The notes below the pieces were generated by a model. The model was not told the origin of the DNA, made no database searches, and saw only the letters and a program-made list of their open reading frames with translations. DNA of 64,000 nt, taken from B10-G9 sp963712165. GTDB lineage: Bacteria > Chloroflexota > Anaerolineae > Anaerolineales > UBA11858. Numbering within the stretch: the stretch's first letter is position 1; the number at the start of each line of letters is the position of its first letter. Below, in pieces: positions 62,103 through 64,000 of the stretch. Made by a program: the position numbers and the translations under genes. Location of the stretch: NCBI GenBank assembly GCA_963712165.1, contig CAVQGY010000005.1, forward strand, positions 248,001-312,000, read 5' to 3'.

Positions 62103-62756
62103 ATAAAGAAGAAACTGGCATTCGTGGTACTTATCATATTAGTAGCGTCTTTTCTCATGGGCTCAGTCCCACCTGATGGAAGAATGGAAGACTCACCTAA
62201 TCCAATGTATTCAAACAAGGCTATTATTGCCAATGCTGAAACGGGGGAGAGTTACGAACTTCCTGTTGTTGCCCACTGGACCAGGGCCTTGGGTGAAGGG
62301 ATAAATGAAGCACTAATTTCTGTGGACATCCCCGAAGAAATCCTAGAAGGAAGAGCCGGGGCCGAAGATTGGGATTATGACTCAACAAGATCGGTAAAAA
62401 TCTATGTTTATATTTCATATAGCTGCCTATATGACGAGGCACAATACATGAAATTAAGTCAAGTGAAAGGAAAATGGGTTCAACTTGACGGAGACGTAAG
62501 TTGTACAACATTAAAGGTTGCAGCAAGATGCTATGGGGATTTTTACACCACCGGCTTCTGCAACAGGTATAACTATGGAAATGTATCCTATCCCACGAGT
62601 GGGGTTTATTACTCTATCACCCCTTCCTGGAGTACTCAATATGTGAATATTACCTACCTTGGCTACAGTCAACAAGGGATCACTACCGCATACCTAAAAC
62701 GTGGGATCTCAACTTGGAGCGCCACAATATACCTCGGAAATGCGTGTTTGTGGTAA
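62103..62756 (+). CDS. secreted protein with an apparent ATA start codon
   Basis: About 217 residues if read from ATA 62103, which lies five bases after AAGGAGG and begins the signal peptide I/M-KKKLAFVVLIILVASFLMGS. Upstream in-frame starts at 61938 (GTG) and 62012 (ATG) have no suitable ribosome binding site. The mature part has six or more Cys (SYSCLYDEAQ, DVSCTT, ARCYGDFYTTGFC, GNACLW) and many aromatic residues, suggesting disulfide-stabilised sheets. Unknown function. Either ATA is used or the gene has lost its start. Confidence 0.62.
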   Translation: MKKKLAFVVLIILVASFLMGSVPPDGRMEDSPNPMYSNKAIIANAETGESYELPVVAHWTRALGEGINEALISVDIPEEILEGRAGAEDWDYDSTRSVKIYVYISYSCLYDEAQYMKLSQVKGKWVQLDGDVSCTTLKVAARCYGDFYTTGFCNRYNYGNVSYPTSGVYYSITPSWSTQYVNITYLGYSQQGITTAYLKRGISTWSATIYLGNACLW

Positions 62757-62863
62757 TCAATCACAGATATAAACATATTGATTGTCGTGTAGAGTCTTGC
62801 TACACTGAAGTGGAATTCGTAGGCTTATTCTAACCAATGCATTCGCATACAGGAGGTCGAGGT

Positions 62864-63757
62864 ATGAAGAAAAAATTCAGTTCAATTACGGGGATTCTTC
62901 TCCTGATAATCTTACTGAGTGTCGTTGCCCTTTTCATCGGACGAGCAAATTCCACTCATGCAAATGACCAATTAGGAAGAGAACCGGTTATTCTTCTGGA
63001 CGTCATCGATCGCTTAGAAGATACAGGTCAATTGTATTCCTTAGTACCCGATACAGGAGAACCTGGAGTAATTCTCGCCCAAGAAGTTCAAGAGTTGAGC
63101 TCGCGGTGGCATGAAAACAATCGAAAATCTGGCTGGATCCACATCGTTTCTGTATACCAGGTGGATCAAGATGAGATTAGAGTATTTCCAGATGGGAAAC
63201 CGATGGAAAATGGATATGTACAGGAACAATGGTTCTTGTTGGATGAACATGGATATGAAATAACTCATTTGTCAATTCAGCGGGATATGAATGGCAACGT
63301 GATCCAGGTATCTGCCCTAAGAGATGGTACGGGGTATAACCTGACGTATGGCATAAAAATGTCTCTGCCGGATGAGGCCTTAGAATTTGTCTGGGATTTT
63401 GGATTTCCGGGAATGGTAGCCGATATCGTTGGTAGTCTGGAGAAAGAAATGGTCTCCCTGGACGACCAAACCGTAGTTCTCTATACCCTCACAGAGGAAT
63501 TCCCATTCCCAATGGACTTTTCCGGGTTCACTGATCCGGTAGCAGCCATCAAAACACAAGCCTGCTACGAGCCTGAGAGCGGGAAATTGCTTTCCCTTGA
63601 ACGGGTGATGATTTTTTCGAGCGGTGAAGAACGGGTCACCGACACGATGGAACTTGTGAGTTGGGAAAGAGGAGTTCAGCCGCCTGCGGAGGTGCAGAAA
63701 TACCTTGACGCCACCTATGAGGATGACTTTATAGATCCCTCGGAAATGATTAACTAG
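62864..63757 (+). CDS. secreted or membrane-anchored protein of unknown function
   Basis: 297 residues from the ATG at 62864 with AGGAGGT upstream. A signal or anchor helix lies at residues 8-27 (ITGILLLIILLSVVALFIG). The rest is soluble and acidic, with QEQWFLLDEHGYEITHLSIQRD and YEPESGKLLSLERVMIFSSGEE, similar in feel to outer beta-rich lipoprotein-sorting domains, but no family can be named. It is followed after 20 bases by another signal-peptide gene. Confidence 0.7.
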   Translation: MKKKFSSITGILLLIILLSVVALFIGRANSTHANDQLGREPVILLDVIDRLEDTGQLYSLVPDTGEPGVILAQEVQELSSRWHENNRKSGWIHIVSVYQVDQDEIRVFPDGKPMENGYVQEQWFLLDEHGYEITHLSIQRDMNGNVIQVSALRDGTGYNLTYGIKMSLPDEALEFVWDFGFPGMVADIVGSLEKEMVSLDDQTVVLYTLTEEFPFPMDFSGFTDPVAAIKTQACYEPESGKLLSLERVMIFSSGEERVTDTMELVSWERGVQPPAEVQKYLDATYEDDFIDPSEMIN

Positions 63758-63777
63758 TCTGAACAGGAGGCAGCTCA

Positions 63778-64000
63778 ATGAAAAGAATATTGCTCAAACT
63801 GGCAATGGGTATAACGACAATCCTTATACTGGGATTGTTGACAACAGTGGTGGCTGAAGCTTACTCCCAATGTTATCCAGGCGGAGGTTCCTGTATTACT
63901 ATAGGAAACTACTACCACACGGTGACCAATACTTCTGGCTCTTACTGGTACGCAGGTGTCAACAGTTATACATCAAATCCAACAACGGCGATGGATGATA
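63778..64000 (+). CDS. secreted protein, N-terminal part (runs off the window)
   Basis: 74 codons are visible from an ATG with GGAGG six bases upstream. Signal peptide to about residue 27 (LTTVVAEA), then QCYPGGGSCITIGNYY and SGSYWYAGVNSYTS, so again Cys- and aromatic-rich. It belongs to the same kind of small secreted protein as those at 59056, 60101 and 62103. The C-terminus lies beyond the window. Confidence 0.7.
   Translation, partial: MKRILLKLAMGITTILILGLLTTVVAEAYSQCYPGGGSCITIGNYYHTVTNTSGSYWYAGVNSYTSNPTTAMDD

Overview
The window looks like a piece of a Chloroflexota chromosome, most likely class Anaerolineae. This is an inference from gene content and not a phylogenetic result. Supporting traits are lipoproteins with Thr/Pro-rich linkers after the lipobox, oligopeptide-transport substrate-binding proteins with VEK-type repeats, a MecA_N-type penicillin-binding protein, a stand-alone PP2C/FHA/VWA signalling cluster, a LuxR-type HTH fused to membrane helices, and an AmmeMemoRadiSam-type radical SAM gene. 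About 57 kb is densely packed housekeeping and transport DNA. The last ~6.5 kb is AT-richer, decayed and rich in short secreted proteins.

Layout. 0.1-2.0 kb: AzlC/AzlD amino-acid exporter and a winged-helix regulator/membrane protein pair. 2.2-9 kb: M28 peptidase, ACT and DUF4230 proteins, LarA-type racemase, MobA, radical SAM enzyme, GNAT protein. 9-14.3 kb: a phosphatase-related signalling cluster (membrane PP2C-like protein with a C-terminal propeller-like region, PP2C phosphatase, FHA, VWA). 14.4-18.3 kb: maf (frameshifted), class B PBP and rsgA in a tight run. 18.3-26.5 kb: a lipoprotein solute-binding protein and a complete oligopeptide ABC operon in the order D-F-A-B-C, with a promoter candidate, an internal hairpin and a clear terminator. 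26.5-32.9 kb: a lipoprotein/membrane gene, an ABC-2 permease and a very large DppB-DppC-M28 fusion. 32.9-33.3 kb: REPIN-like and other intergenic repeats. 33.3-38 kb: MoxR/TgpA-like/DUF58 operon. 38.2-44.3 kb: response regulator, tRNA-Gln, GlmU, cytidine deaminase, DUF389 protein, BMP-family lipoprotein. 44.3-46.5 kb: MurJ and a four-helix-bundle gene framed by inverted GGACCGA arrays. 46.6-48.9 kb: PfkB-family kinase and S-adenosylhomocysteinase. 49-52.8 kb: DUF362 protein and polyferredoxin, then a DUF4352 lipoprotein. 53-55.2 kb: polyphosphate kinase. 55.5-57.4 kb: an insertion sequence next to a dead adenosine deaminase. 57.7-64 kb: a LuxR/membrane regulator with two decayed copies, interleaved with unrecognised signal-peptide proteins.

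Two themes stand out. First, the transport region encodes one protein carrying two oligopeptide permease units and an M28 peptidase domain that seems to have lost zinc ligands; after correction of a one-base frameshift it would also carry an ABC-2 permease. Second, the regulator fragments and secreted proteins at the right end look like a locally duplicating accessory island.

Five genes are split by apparent one-base indels, four of them extra bases. This could be true decay or residual sequencing error, so each call is marked as such. All assignments are from reading motifs by eye; no database search was run.
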